64,000 nucleotides of DNA from Gonatopus flavifemur (GCA_018340375.1 JAFFJZ010000002.1:46334001-46398000), one strand, 5' to 3'. Counted from the first letter of the stretch, positions 31,943 to 43,026 are shown. Notes: a model not told the origin generated them from the letters alone. Numbers and translations: made by a program.

Positions 31943-33060
31943 CACTGTTAAAAAAGAGTTGCTGATACAGCAAACCTCTAAAATTTGTTTTGCTGATATG
32001 GCAAAACTTGTTGCTAAATTAGCAAAAAATTTGCCATTATAGCAAAAATCTTGCTTTTTTAACGAGCGCTTGCCATTCAGCAATCCGGAATTGTAGATAT
32101 ACCCGACTGGAAATTTACCCCATGGACCTGATCAGGTAAACCTTGATCCAGCTCAGGTCCTGGTAAGGCAACCTTATCAGGACCTGACAAGTCATGTCAC
32201 GCTTCACTATTATAAGGACCTCATCAGGAGAGGCTAATCGGGCTTTCATGAGGAATTCCATACAGAAACCTCCAAAATAACTCGAAATTAGGATATGAAC
32301 AGGAAATCCAAAGCAAAATCAAAAGATTAAAGAGACATCAAACAGATTGAACATCAGTCAATTGATTCGATAAAATTTGGTTTCAATACGTTAGGGATAG
32401 ATTGAACAAAATAGTCAACAGTTTTGAGAAGTAGGTAATGTATTTGGAATGAACAGATTGAATTTAAAAATAGGCACACTCAGCTAGAAACGTGACATTT
32501 TGTCTTCTCAGGCCCTGCTTTGGGCCAACTTGGCGCGATCTGGGTCAAGTTAGGGCCTTTGATGGTCCAATTTGGAGGAAGGGCCATTTTTAGCAAGGCA
32601 GTTGAGAATCCTTCGAGATTTACCTTCTAATTTGAGGAAAATGTGTTGAATCAAAGAGTGTACAGTCTACAATCAAGACTGTACATTTTTTTATTCAGTT
32701 TATTAAACTATCTTCATGATCTGAGGATGAACTAACGAGGTCCCAATGAGGATACAGCGAGGAAAACCCACTTCAGCCTTTTAGGATAATCTGAGGAAAT
32801 CCTGACTAGGACCAAATGAGCTTATTTATACGTGGGGCATCCACACCTAATCCTGATCAGGACTGTAGCAGGTATGCCTCATTTCGGATGACCTTGTTAG
32901 GTCCTTATCATATGTTGGGTCAACCCGATGACAATTTCCAGTCGGGTACAGACGGCTAGAAAATTTTGCTGAATTAGCAAATATCTTGCTGAAATAGCGA
33001 TATTTTTGCTGTAAGATCAACTGTTTTGCTAATTTAGCAAAGCAAATTTTCCTCCGCGTG
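31943..33060. mobile_element. CACTG-type MITE with GCAAAA/TTTTGC interior, split by a second MITE
   Basis: The left part (31943-32099) opens CACTGTTAAAAAAGAGTTGC and repeats TTAGCAAAA, TTTGCTGAT and AGCAAAAATCTTGC. The right part (32949-33060) carries TTTTGCTGAATTAGCAAA and ends TTTTCCTCCGCGTG before TA. TG precedes the left end. The two halves are separated by the element at 32102-32946. Confidence 0.75.
32102..32946. mobile_element. MITE, CCCGACTGGAAATT family, copy 2 (nested)
   Basis: 845 bp, ends CCCGACTGGAAATTTACC and GACAATTTCCAGTCGGG, TA on both sides (32100-32101 and 32947-32948). Homologous to 20481-21103 in the other orientation (GACCTGATCAGGTAAACC, GGATGACCTTGTTAGGTCC). A central portion at about 32320-32690 has no counterpart in the other copy and may be a further insertion. 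Confidence 0.85.
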
Positions 33061-33065
33061 TACCA

Positions 33066-33250
33066 AGTTCTTTATGAAATATCATATTTTCATATGAAAT
33101 TCAATGCTGATTCTTAAATTTAAATATTAGCGATGAATTTCCACAATTTCGTGGAAATAATTATTTATTAAATTTCAGAAATATGTTATTAAAATTAAGA
33201 AGGAATATCATTGAGAATTATATTATCGAATTCAATATTTTATTATGAAT
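33066..33250 (+). repeat. Dispersed direct repeat, copy 1
   Basis: TTCTTTATGAAATATCATATTT, ATATTAGCGATGAATTTC, AATTATTTATTAAATT and ATTATATTATCGAATTCAAT recur in the same order at 41641-41850. No terminal structure or coding frame is seen. Confidence 0.65.
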
Positions 33251-34815
33251 CCTGTTTAATAAATTGTTTATGCGAAAAACTTCATAATTTTCCTAACAGT
33301 ATTATTTCTCACACTCCCAATTCGACATACATGCGTGAAACATTTCTTTATTATCTTTGACAACATAATCTTGTGCGTTCTCATCGTTGTTTTTATTTGT
33401 ATCATTCGTTTACGAGGTTACCATCCATATACGTGAACCACACGTACCAATCGTTATTATTCTTAAATGTAGATCCTCCACAGGTAAAAGAGAATTGACA
33501 CGTACATACGTCATAATGCATGATTGACAGTATCATATGAAATTTTATCTTGCATGAATCGTGATAAATCTTGAAATTAGTTCACAATACATACATATGA
33601 AAAAGCTTTTTTGTAATAAAAATAAGCGATAAACTGAATAATTTTCGAAATATACGACCCATCGATTATCAGTGTTGATACAATATTATTGACCCTACTA
33701 CCTCTTCGCTTAGTATCAGTCAACAATGTGTCGTAAAACATGTTGCAGTACCGTTCTTGTGCGAAATTTACAACATAATCCTCTTCTATTCTTTTCTTTT
33801 GAATCGGAACACGTCATTTGCCCCTTGCAACAAAATTTATCTTCACATGCACCTGTGTGGAAAAAAAATATGTTTTACAATTCAATAGACATGAAGGTCT
33901 TAATTAAATCTTTTATTTATAACTCTGAGCATTTATCCGAAATATATCAATAGCTTGAAAGATATTTTCGGAATACGTAGTGTCAATGAATCTCATGGTG
34001 CATAGTTTGTATTACATCTCCAACAATATTGAAAAATTGTGTATGTTATTATATCTTTGAATTTTTTCGCGACTCTCTGCGAATGAAATGTCCTCGAAAA
34101 AGGTTATCAATATTCAGAATTTTATGACTGTTGCGTTTCTAGTAGAAAATAAAGGTTTTAAGGCGGTTATCTTACAAAGCGTATGATCAAGATGTAGGGG
34201 ATTACCCTCGAAGAAATGCGGTAGGGATTCACAAGTTTTGTAAAACTGTAATTCGTAAGACGCTTGTGAGAATCAATTTTTCCTCTACGCGGAGATTGTT
34301 CTAATAATAGGGGAGAGGCATGCAGGTTGGACCGTGTTTTGTTCTTGATTTATAAGATTAGGACAGGAAATTATTTGATCAATATCCATATACCGCTGAA
34401 AAGTGACAACCTTCAGCTATATTTTGTGATAGAAAGCTTCTTGATTGCTTTGAAATACAGCGGGTCTCAAGTTGGAAAAAATTGGTTAAAAAAAAGTAAG
34501 CATGCAAGTTGGGCCACTTCTGAAAATTCGCTGAAAAGGTAGAGAAATGCATTCTATACATCAGGTATTCAATTTTTAGCCGATATTTATTTATGTCAAA
34601 TAGTTTTAATATTGGAATAATGAAATATCACTAACATCGAAATCATAATTACTGATTCCATGGTCTATCTTTCTCTCCCTTCGGCATGCCATTCTAAAAT
34701 AAAAAAATCACCGAATACTTGAGATTACATCCAATGTAAACACTATTCTGATCATCAAAGATGATCGAAATGGTGTGTGAATACTTATATGACAAGAAAA
34801 ACTAGTAGCCTAATC
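33251..34815. other. No gene recognised
   Basis: The 75-codon frame at 33726-33953 (+), Cys-rich at its start, and the 71-codon frame at 34327-34542 (+) have no domain I can name. Confidence 0.45.
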
Positions 34816-34817
34816 TA

Positions 34818-36849
34818 TAGGGTGGGGCATTTAAAGTTTCGCGGGCGTTTTTTCCAAAAATAAAATGAGATACGAGAAAATTTTTCGGACAAAAATTGTA
34901 GGGTATCGAGGGGGACATCCGATGGTGGCCTTGGCTTTGACCTCAAATCTCATCTTCAAGGGCATTCTGAGGTCAACTCTTGTTTTTTAAATAGCATCTC
35001 ATATTTTTTACTGCAGATTTGGATTCTAGGTCAAAAACCGAGAAACTTTTGTCTGAACCATTTTCCTGAAATCCGCAAAGATGGCGCTCTAATCGATATT
35101 GTTCCATACTGAATCTGACATTAGAATAACTCGAAAACGAAGGGTCTTGGAGGAGAATGTTTCGGACAAAAGTTGTCTGATTCCAAGGGGGACCCCTTGA
35201 ACTGAAACGGAGGTGATGGGGTATAACAGACAAAACACAACACATTTCAATCGTCTACATCACTTGGATAATTTTAATGCAGTAGATGCTCAAAATGATG
35301 GCCTTCGACTTCAATACACATTTCAAAACGTTTTACAAAAGATTGCTGAACTCGTGCTAAAATATCTTCATTGATGCTCGCGCATGCATTGATGATTCGT
35401 TGACGCATATTCTCAGGTGTAGTCGGTGCTTGTTGATAAACTGTATCTTTTATGTATCCCCATAAAAAAAAATCTGGAGAAGTAAGATCCGGAGAACGGG
35501 CAGGCCAATGAACTGGTCCACGTCGTCCTATCCATCGTCCAGGATAATCTCTGTCCAATATTTCTCGAGCTGTGACTGCATAATGGGATGGACAACCATC
35601 GTGTTGATACCACATACTCAATCGTTCCTGAATAGGTATGTCTTCAAGTAATGTTGGAAGTACTTGATCTAAGAAATGTCTGTACTTCTCTCCATTTAGC
35701 GCATCTGCAATGAAGTACGGTCCAATTACTCGAGATCGAAAAATACCACACCAAACATTCACAGCCCATTGTCTTTGATGCTCTACTTGACGTAACCATC
35801 TTGGATTTTCTGTCGCCCAGTAATGCATATTATGTCGATTTACTTGACCATGATTGGTGAACGTCGACTCATCAGAAAATAATATGTTGATGAAGTTGTT
35901 ATTATGCATTTGCGCTAGACCCCATCGACAAAACTGTACACGATTTTCGAAATCATCACCGTGAAGGTCTTGATGCAAACAAATGTGATACGGATGGAAT
36001 TTGTGACGTTTCAGTATTCGAAGAACACTTCTTCGAGAAATTCCCGAATGGAGTTCAATTTCACGAGAGCTCACGTGTGGATTATTGGCTACTGCAGCTA
36101 GTACATTAACTTCCGCATTTTCTCCGCTAACAGTTCTCATTCGATGTCGTTTTTCCCTTGTAACACTTCCCGTTTCTGAGAATAATTTTGTAATGCGTTG
36201 AAAATACCTAATGGATGGCGTTGTTCTTTCAGGAAATCGTTCTGCATACAAGTTATATGCTTGTCTGGGGTTCTTATGCACTTCACCATAAATGTAGATC
36301 ATATCGATCTTTTCAGAAACCGTGTATCGGATATCCATGATTTTCAATTTGTCATAAACCAAGTAATAATCAAATGTAACTGACAAACTGACCTTCAAAA
36401 TCGTGAATTTTCACTGAACCCCGTCGTTTGTTTACATCGCGTGAGCTCTGAATGGTGGTAATGTAGACGATTGAAATGTGTTGTGTATTGACAACTTTTG
36501 TACGAAACATTCTTTTGCAAGACCCTTCGTTTTCGAGTTATTCGAATGTCAGATTCAAAATGGAACAATATCGATTAGAGCGCCATTTTTGCGGATTTCA
36601 GGAAAATGGTTCAGACAAAAGTTTCTTGGTTTTTGACCTAGAATCCAAATCTGCAGTAAAAAATATGAGATGCTATTTAAAAAACAAGAGTTGATCTCAG
36701 AATGCCCTTGAAGATGAGATTTGAGGTCAAAGCCAAGGCCACCATCGGATGTCCCCCTCGGTACCCTACAACTTTTGTCCGAAAAATTTGGTCGTATCTC
36801 ACTTTATTTTTGGAAAAAACGCCCGCGACACTTTAAATGCCCCACCCTG
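34818..36849 (-). mobile_element. DD41D Tc1/mariner-type element with ~0.4-kb inverted repeats
   Basis: A 2032-bp element flanked by TA (34816-34817 and 36850-36851). The ends are TAGGGTGGGGCATTTAAAGT and ACTTTAAATGCCCCACCCTG. Inverted repeats extend from 34818 to about 35266 and from about 36455 to 36849 and reach almost to both ends of the transposase gene. The left repeat carries about 60 bp (roughly 35176-35237) absent from the right. The repeats encode short frames (34973-35245 minus, 36476-36694 plus) that mirror each other and are not genes. Confidence 0.93.
35274..36398 (-). CDS. Tc1/mariner-superfamily transposase, DD41D type
   Basis: An uninterrupted 374-codon frame. The N-terminal part (about 23-130) is a pair of helix-turn-helix domains (YTVSEKIDMIYIYGE; SSREIELHSGISRRSVLRIL). 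The catalytic domain has D176 (FSDES), D267 (YQHDG) and D309 (SPDLTSPDFFLWG); 41 residues separate the last two. Insect families called rosa or Visitor have this spacing; I assign it to that group from spacing and motif only. Translation may begin at M1 (36398) or, more like the family, at M21 (MDIRYTVSEK, 36338). The C terminus ends EGHHFEHLLH. The gene lies between the long inverted repeats with its stop only a few bases inside the left one. Coding integrity suggests a young copy; activity is not shown. Confidence 0.92.
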   Translation of the reverse strand: MKVSLSVTFDYYLVYDKLKIMDIRYTVSEKIDMIYIYGEVHKNPRQAYNLYAERFPERTTPSIRYFQRITKLFSETGSVTREKRHRMRTVSGENAEVNVLAAVANNPHVSSREIELHSGISRRSVLRILKRHKFHPYHICLHQDLHGDDFENRVQFCRWGLAQMHNNNFINILFSDESTFTNHGQVNRHNMHYWATENPRWLRQVEHQRQWAVNVWCGIFRSRVIGPYFIADALNGEKYRHFLDQVLPTLLEDIPIQERLSMWYQHDGCPSHYAVTAREILDRDYPGRWIGRRGPVHWPARSPDLTSPDFFLWGYIKDTVYQQAPTTPENMRQRIINACASINEDILARVQQSFVKRFEMCIEVEGHHFEHLLH

Positions 36850-36980
36850 TATATTCAATTCAACTTTGCAATTGCAAGAGCATTATTCTAATTTCACAAT
36901 ATGATCGAAATAGGTTTTGTGCGATTCGAAGAAATTAAGAAAAAAACATAATAGATTCCCATGCAGAAATTGACGAACGA

Positions 36981-37545
36981 CCCAGTACTGGAATAACGTT
37001 ATTTGCCAACTGCCAACTGTTGGCAAACAACGTTGGAATAACCCCGGAATGATAACGCTGATCAACACTGGTACGGCGTTGTTCACCAATACTGGGTCAA
37101 CGTTAACATCAACCCTGAATCAGTACTGGTTTTTCATTGTATACCAATATTGACAATTGATTTTCAACCGGTGATGGTGATCCATTTAAGCCTTTGTACG
37201 TAGCTAATGAAAATAATTATATATTTGCAGCTAATGTCCATGGTTATATCGAAAGTAAAAAATATAACACATCTGTTCGTATGTTGCTGAAGTTTGAATC
37301 GTTTCTTGAAACGAATGAATAATCCAAAAACATGTGAAGAAGTCAATTCGAGAACATGAATAATAATTTCTTCAAAATTTTGCCGTATTAAACCACACAT
37401 AATGGACAACGTTGAACGAGTTTTAAATCAACGTTGGCAAATCAGCATTGACTATCGGCGTTACAACAACATTGTACTGTTTGTTACTTCAACCACGTTA
37501 CAACGTTGGCAACCAACCCTGGTAATCAGTGTTGTACCAGTACTG
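36981..37545. mobile_element. Probable foldback, CAGTACTGG termini, CAACGTTGG core
   Basis: CCCAGTACTGGAATAACG at the left faces ACCAGTACTG at the right. The sequence between is studded with CAACGTTGGC/GCCAACGTTG motifs. A left half of the GTTGCTGAAGTTTGAATCG family sits at about 37282-37365 without its right end, as a damaged insertion. Confidence 0.5.
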
Positions 37546-38066
37546 TTTCGATTGTTATGGTTGGTTGGAAGTCGGCATTTTCTGCATGGGTTGATTTGCG
37601 TTTATCAATCGATGAACACTATCCTCTTTGTACGAAATGAAATAAATTGGAATAAAACTTTTTTGCACGTTCTTCCACTTGCCTTCTGGAATACTCATAA
37701 GAGGTGTCTGTTTCTGCATTCTATGCACATGAAAAGTTAACATATGATAAGACTTGACTTCAATCGTCATGAAATGAGAGGTGCCAACGGTTAAAAATAC
37801 GAAGAACTCCCTGGCCTAACCTGCATGCCGGTTCAACCTGCATGCTTCTTCCCTACATATAGCCTCGGCAGAATGTTTCAAATGTAATTTTGCAAAACTC
37901 ATGCATGCATGCCAACAAATCATTATTCTAGAAGTTAAATATTCTGTTAGTAGGGTTGTTGAACATTTTGTGAATCTCAAAATATCTATGCATTTGTCAA
38001 ATGTTCATTGAATTCACATTGAATGTTTAGCGGCTATCTTGTTCTTTTTATTTAGCTTATACTACA
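37546..38066. other. No gene recognised
   Basis: Unique sequence. Overlapping frames on both strands at 37402-37770 come from the repeat core and its edge and have no domain. Confidence 0.4.
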
Positions 38067-38277
38067 CACTGAGGAAAATTTCAATATAGTCACATCAACT
38101 ATTTGAGAACAACCATTCAAATCCAGTATTCACAACTATATAAAACGTTGGGGTAACTTGGTTATTGCAATGAAAAGTGTTTATATAGTTGCATCAACCA
38201 TATGAAGAGTTGGAAAAATGATAATTCAATAATTGTACTCTCACATAGTTGCTATAACTGTGAATTACTCTGAGCGC
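38067..38277. mobile_element. CACTGAGGAAAA MITE, right end eroded
   Basis: Left end CACTGAGGAAAATTTCAATA; interior repeats ATATAGTTGCATCAAC and CAACTATTTGAGAACAACC in inverted arrangement (TATAGTCACATCAACTA against CACATAGTTGCTATAACTGTG). The right end decays to ACTCTGAGCGCAG. Confidence 0.5.
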
Positions 38278-39210
38278 AGCTACAAAAATTGCTCCACTAG
38301 CAACATTTCTCCTGCGATAATTTTTCGTCGACGCACAAACGCTATGTTAGCACCTATACCGCGAACTGAAGTGTGTTGAAATTGACTACAAGAATACACT
38401 TCAGTTTGCAGTGTATCGCTATGATGATAGTTGCAGTAGCGCGATGCACTCAGCACACAAGTTTTTGCTATCACTGCGAATTCATTTATTTCCGTGTGAT
38501 TATAAAATATCTCTGCGCAGAGAACCAATTGGAGTAAGGTAGTTTCACCAGTGTCCCTGACCCTTTATGTACAGATACAATTTAATAAGCCAAGTATTAA
38601 TTATTTGTGAAATTCCTATGTATCAAAACTTGGAGAATGTTTTGAAAAATAAAATCTTCATCAATATTTGAGAAATGATGAATTTTTAGCTCATGAAATT
38701 GAATTCATTCACGAAGGGTCGGCTACCCGTGCAGAGTCAGGCTTCGGTACACTTGCTTTCCGGCAATCACGAGAGATTGATCATGACAGAATGGCCAATA
38801 ATTTCTCGCTAGAACCAGAAGAGCTATGGGTCCCTGACTGAATACACGCGACATTGAGGTGCGATTAGCAGCCGATTGTCATAATTTTTTATATTGAACG
38901 TTTATTGAAGATTTAAGAATCTGAAACGTTCAATATGTGGTGCCACTTGATCGATTTCTGATATGAACAAAGCTTAAATCACGGATAATTAAAAGTTATA
39001 AAAACTGGCTGCTAGTTTCAGCTTCATGTGCCCTTTCGTTGAACCGATTGACGAATCCTGTTTGTATGACACAAAATACATGGAAAGTCGAATAAAATTT
39101 CTAAGATCTTCCTCCTTTGTCTTTTAATATGATGAATCAGTATTTACAGCTCATTGTATTGCATCAATATCACAGACGAAAAATGCTTCCCCATGTGTGT
39201 ATGTACCAAT
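38278..39210. other. No gene recognised; small hairpin
   Basis: A perfect stem ATATTGAACGTTT / AAACGTTCAATAT occupies about 38892-38937 (arms with related TTATTGAAGA/CTGA loop). It could be a short MITE core or a chance palindrome. Confidence 0.4.
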
Positions 39211-41410
39211 GGCCCAATGATGAACCAAGCCTGGCACAATACCTGCCGAGACTTGTCTTGAACAATTTACCAAACTTGGCCCAGGCTTGGGAATGATAAG
39301 ATCAGGACAAGCTTAGCCCAGTGGTTTTGCCAGGCCCGGTCCAATTACACTTGTGCCAAGCTTGTACTAAATGTAGTGAGCATTTCAAAAATATTAACAA
39401 ATGTACCATGACTGACTATCCATTGGGAACAACGGGACAATCATGGGACAATATTGGGCCAATTGTTCTTCACGAAGGTTTGTTTCTGACACATGTGCCA
39501 ACCTTGGGACAAGCTTGGGTTTTTTTCAGTCTTGGCAATACCTGCATGGGTCTAGAATGATAAAAAATAACTGGAATACAATGAGAGAAAATTTGATCAA
39601 CCATTGAAGAACGCATATTTGAATATTGCGAAATAAATATTTCATACAACTATGATTTATTATTTTCCTCAAAGAAAATTTATCAACCGTTGAAAAGCGT
39701 TATAAATCAGTGCATACATCTTCCTTGTGAAGAATAAGTCATTTTTCTATGAAATAAATATTGACTTTGTGGTAATATACCTTCGTTCATCGCTATTAAA
39801 TTCATTTTTCTCAGCGCAGAGAAGTTATGAACGTATAGACCCTGAGTTGACACAATTAATAATTATTGAAGATAGCATTATTTCCCAATAGGGTTATGAG
39901 CAATTCAGATTGCGATGAAAAAGAAATTGTGAAAGATTATATATGTTTTAATTGATTAATTAATTTTTCTTTTTTAATTATATAATATGAATTCGAATAC
40001 TTGTGCAATAATGTGCGTGAGATTCAAGAAAACTATATAAGAAAGAGTCGACTATAGGTCTTTGCGTTCAATGATATTTATAATATGCTTTGCGAACCAA
40101 AACATCGCCACTCTACGTTTCTATGCGTAAGATTTTTTTGTTGTTGTCACGCAAAGACATTTGACCTTTTTCAACCTGAATTACGTAACTTGCTAAAATG
40201 GAGTTTCGACGATTGAAATCTTGCAGAAATTGAATAAGAAGATGGTGTGGAAGTGATGGACATTTTTTTCTGAATTTATCGGTACGTGATTGAATAAAAT
40301 GATGAAGGAACTTTGCAAAATTGTATGGAATTGGAAACGTTTCTTCAAGATTCATTTTTCAAAACCAAAGTTGAGCTAGAATTCCAGTTACATGTTGTCT
40401 ATCCTTACACGTTAAATCTCTTCGAAATTGTTTTATTCTCAAGTATCTTGAATAATACCCAAATTCTACACGGAAAACATTATATGGTTGTTTCAATCAA
40501 TTGTAAAGAGGCTGTATTTGTGTGGGGTGTGATTCGCCCCAAATTTATGACTGTCAACTATCTGTTGGTCGAAATTGAATCTCTGGTTCAGGCAGCCATA
40601 ACTTTGGGGCAAGCCAAATACAGTCGATTACAGAAACCATACGATTTTTCGCATGAATCAATATTTTATCTAATCTACCCAGGCTCGTAATGTCAAGACT
40701 GACAATCGCACCATGATCGGCGTCAAGCTTGGTATGCCAAGTCTGGTTAACCTAGCCTTGGCCGATGCATGGCCCGCCATAGCTGACTAAGCGTTGATAG
40801 AGTCTTGGACACCAATGTTAGGACCAAGCATCTTTTTTCGTGTTTTATTTTATTTTCGTCGACCAAGCCTTGACCAATACTTGGCTCGTCATAACTAACT
40901 AAACCTTGATAGCGTTCTGAACATAAATGCTAGGATCAAGCATATTTTGCCGTGTTGGATTTCAGATATATATGAAAGCTGAATGCTCAGCAGAGGACGT
41001 TATTAGCATTCTAAACATCGATTTAGCTTAATAACATGGTTGGTAATCAGGCTACACTAGATGATAACTAGCATTAACTTGAACCTGTCACCAAGTTTGG
41101 TCAATCACTCAAATTTGAATGTTTAATCAAACGTGGACGCCAATGAAAAATCTATCCTACTCATTCAGCACAAATTAGTATTATATATCAACCCATACAG
41201 GTATTGCCAAGACTGAAACAAACCCAAGCTTGTCCCAAGGTTGGCACATGTGTCAAAAAAAAACCTCCGTGAAGAACAATTGACCCAATATTGTTGTATT
41301 GTGGATGCCAAGCATTGAACATTGTTATCATCCCAGACATTAATCTAGTTTGGTGCCAATGTTGCAATCAAGCTAGGCCCGATGTTGACTAGCATTGATT
41401 CAAGCGTCGC
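39211..41410. mobile_element. CAAGC-rich foldback element, about 2.2 kb
   Basis: The arms 39448-39555 and 41190-41300 are inverted copies: AATTGTTCTTCACG, GACACATGTGCCAACCTTGG, GACAAGCTTGGGTTT, TCAGTCTTGGCAATACCTG. Outside and inside are CAAGCTTGG/CCAAGCTTG motifs. At 39587-39815 a CACTG-type MITE remnant ends TTTTTCTCAGCG. A 112-113-bp direct repeat lies at 40744-40957. The 125-codon frame at 40313-40690 (+) starts outside any known domain and runs into a MITE terminus (TACACGGAAAACATT, 40468); I do not call it a gene. Outer borders are approximate. Confidence 0.6.
40744..40957 (+). repeat. Two diverged direct repeats of about 112 bp
   Basis: Unit 1 has CCTTGGCCGATGCATGGC, CCATAGCTGACTAAGCGTTG and TTAGGACCAAGCATC; unit 2 has the matching CCTTGACCAATACTTGGC, TCATAACTAACTAAACCTTG and CTAGGATCAAGCATA. 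Both end near a CGTGTT. They lie inside the CAAGC-rich foldback. Confidence 0.65.
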
Positions 41411-41640
41411 ATCAAGCATGGTACGTCTGTCAAAGCATGCTGGGTCTGATGGAAAATCCTCACTGAAAATCTCTGAAACGCTCTCTGAGTTTTTCAGAAG
41501 ATTTCCGGAGTATAGTTTTTATAGTTTTGCAGAGGATTCCATTGATTTTCACAAAAATTCAGAGTTCTTCAGAAATATTTGCGGATATGCAGAGAAATTT
41601 TCAGTAGAACACTGTTAGAAAAATTCTTGAATGCAATAAG

Positions 41641-41850
41641 AAATTCTTTATGAAATATCATATTTCCACATTAAATTTAATAATAGTTTTTGAACTTAAT
41701 ATTAGTGATGAAATTTCAAAATTTCTCACTGAAATATAACAATTATTTGTTAAATTGCACAAATGTAGGAGAAAATTCTTAACATTGAGAAAAAAATTTT
41801 CAACATTAAGAATTATATTATTAAATTGAATATTTTATTATGAAATTGAA
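41641..41850 (+). repeat. Dispersed direct repeat, copy 2
   Basis: Partner of 33066-33250: ATTCTTTATGAAATATCATA, AATATTAGTGATGAAATTTC, ACAATTATTTGTTAAATT and GAATTATATTATTAAATTGA in the same order. It begins about 400 bp before the Roc2 exon. Confidence 0.65.
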
Positions 41851-42036
41851 ACAGATTCTTTTGACAGTGGAAAACGTTTTCCAATAAGTAAGAAATTTTT
41901 AGAATTTTGCAGAGTTTTTTAGTGAAATTCAGAGAAATTTGGGGAAATTTCAAAAGAAATGCTTTTTACCAAGGATTAGACAATGAACTGACATAATTGC
42001 ACAGATATTGCCATACAAATCATAACAAATTTATTA

Positions 42037-42051
42037 ATTTTTTTCTTCCAG
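42037..42051 (+). promoter_or_regulatory. 3' splice site of the Roc2 terminal intron
   Basis: A pyrimidine tract TTTTTTTCTTCCAG ends in AG at 42050-42051. Reading frame then requires one base from the preceding exon: G + AT gives the Asp of DACLRC, the expected residue after VM in RNF7/Roc2. Confidence 0.85.
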
Positions 42052-42233
42052 ATGCCTGCCTGCGATGCCAAGCGGAAAGCAAAAAGGATTTTTATGGCCG
42101 CCAGGATTGTGTCGTGGTCTGGGGAGAATGTAATCATTCCTTTCACTATTGCTGTATGTCCTTATGGGTAAAGCAAAACAACCGTTGCCCACTTTGCCAA
42201 CAGGAATGGTCCATTCAACGAATGGGAAAGTAA
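42052..42233 (+). CDS. RING-box protein 2 (Roc2/RNF7/SAG), terminal exon
   Basis: The RING-H2 subunit of cullin-RING ubiquitin ligases (chiefly with cullin 5), which recruits the E2 and joins NEDD8 to cullins. This exon encodes (D)ACLRCQAESKKDFYGRQDC, then VVWGECNHSFHYCC, MSLWVKQNNRCPLC and the C-terminal QQEWSIQRMGK, ending TAA at 42231-42233. The zinc ligands of ACLRC, ECNHSFHYC and RCPLC are all present. The insert KKDFYGRQ before DC is as I remember insect Roc2; vertebrate RNF7 is shorter there. Exon length gives about 60 residues, the C-terminal half of a roughly 110-residue protein. The exon(s) carrying the N-terminal CDTCAIC half were not found upstream in this window and may lie further away, across the long repeat-filled intron. 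Confidence 0.95.
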
Positions 42234-42500
42234 ATGATTCTGTTCGAAAAAATATGAAAATATGGACAAGAATCGAGCAGTCTATGAGTATTTGATATAC
42301 AATATCTCTAGACAGGAGCAAATTTATTCAGAGGCTATTCGTAAACTTACCTCTTGAATTATCTATAATCGATTATACTGTACAAAATGTACAAACGATC
42401 CATTTTCAACATCGAAGTGGCTCTCATTTGAAATTCGTTGTTATCTCATAGTATTAAGATGTATGTATCTCATGGAATAAAATGCGTAATCAGTGACTGA
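42234..42500 (+). other. Roc2 3' untranslated region with poly(A) signal
   Basis: AATAAA at 42476-42481 lies about 245 bases after the stop. Cleavage would be expected near 42495-42505. No other AATAAA is nearer on this strand. Confidence 0.75.
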
Positions 42501-42865
42501 TGAAATGTTCGCCTAGATTTTATCTCCATACTGAGTGAAAATGATTTTTTATACCGAGAAAACATTCGATTGGCTGGATCTCTTACGACATTTCTTTGTA
42601 GATTAAACAAAACTTTCTTCGAACGAAGAAAATATTTTTTCAGTTTTGAATTATTTATCTTTTTGAGATGAGAAAGAGAAGTATTTTTCTAGCACAAAAA
42701 AATATGTTCTTGGGGAAGAAAAATTTTAGCTCTCAGTGCCATGGAGATCGAATGGAAAATATTGAACCATAATAATGTTGAACGATCAATAAAATCGTTT
42801 CGAATCAAGGGTCCATCAAAAACTGACCACCTTTTTCTAATTTGAAGAAGAAACTCCCTATGATA
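42501..42865. other. No gene recognised; stray MITE terminus
   Basis: At 42697-42740 the sequence ends TTTTAGCTCTCAGTGCC, resembling a right CACTGAGAG terminus. No left partner was identified. Confidence 0.4.
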
Positions 42866-43024
42866 CACTGAGAGTGATTGGAATAGTGATTGGAAAACAG
42901 CTTCGTGATTTTGGTTTCGGGTACTATGGAGAATCGTAGCGTAGTCCCCATCATCCAACTTAGAGATTCTGTCATTCAACTATCATTCTCGCATGGTAAT
43001 GCTTACAGTTCACTTTTCTCAGTG
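42866..43024. mobile_element. MITE-like element, CACTGAGAGTG to CTTTTCTCAGTG
   Basis: 159 bp flanked by TA (42864-42865, 43025-43026). The termini match the CACTGAGAG family, but the interior shows little pairing beyond GTGATTGGAATAGTGATTG against the right arm. Confidence 0.5.
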
Positions 43025-43026
43025 TA

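Noticed and set aside
34973..36694. Mirror-image 72-90-codon frames beside the DD41D transposase
   Set aside because: They lie in the long inverted repeats and are inverse copies of each other, so not separate genes.
40313..40690. 125-codon open frame in the CAAGC-rich foldback
   Set aside because: It crosses a MITE terminus (TACACGGAAAACATT) and shows no domain; most likely chance.
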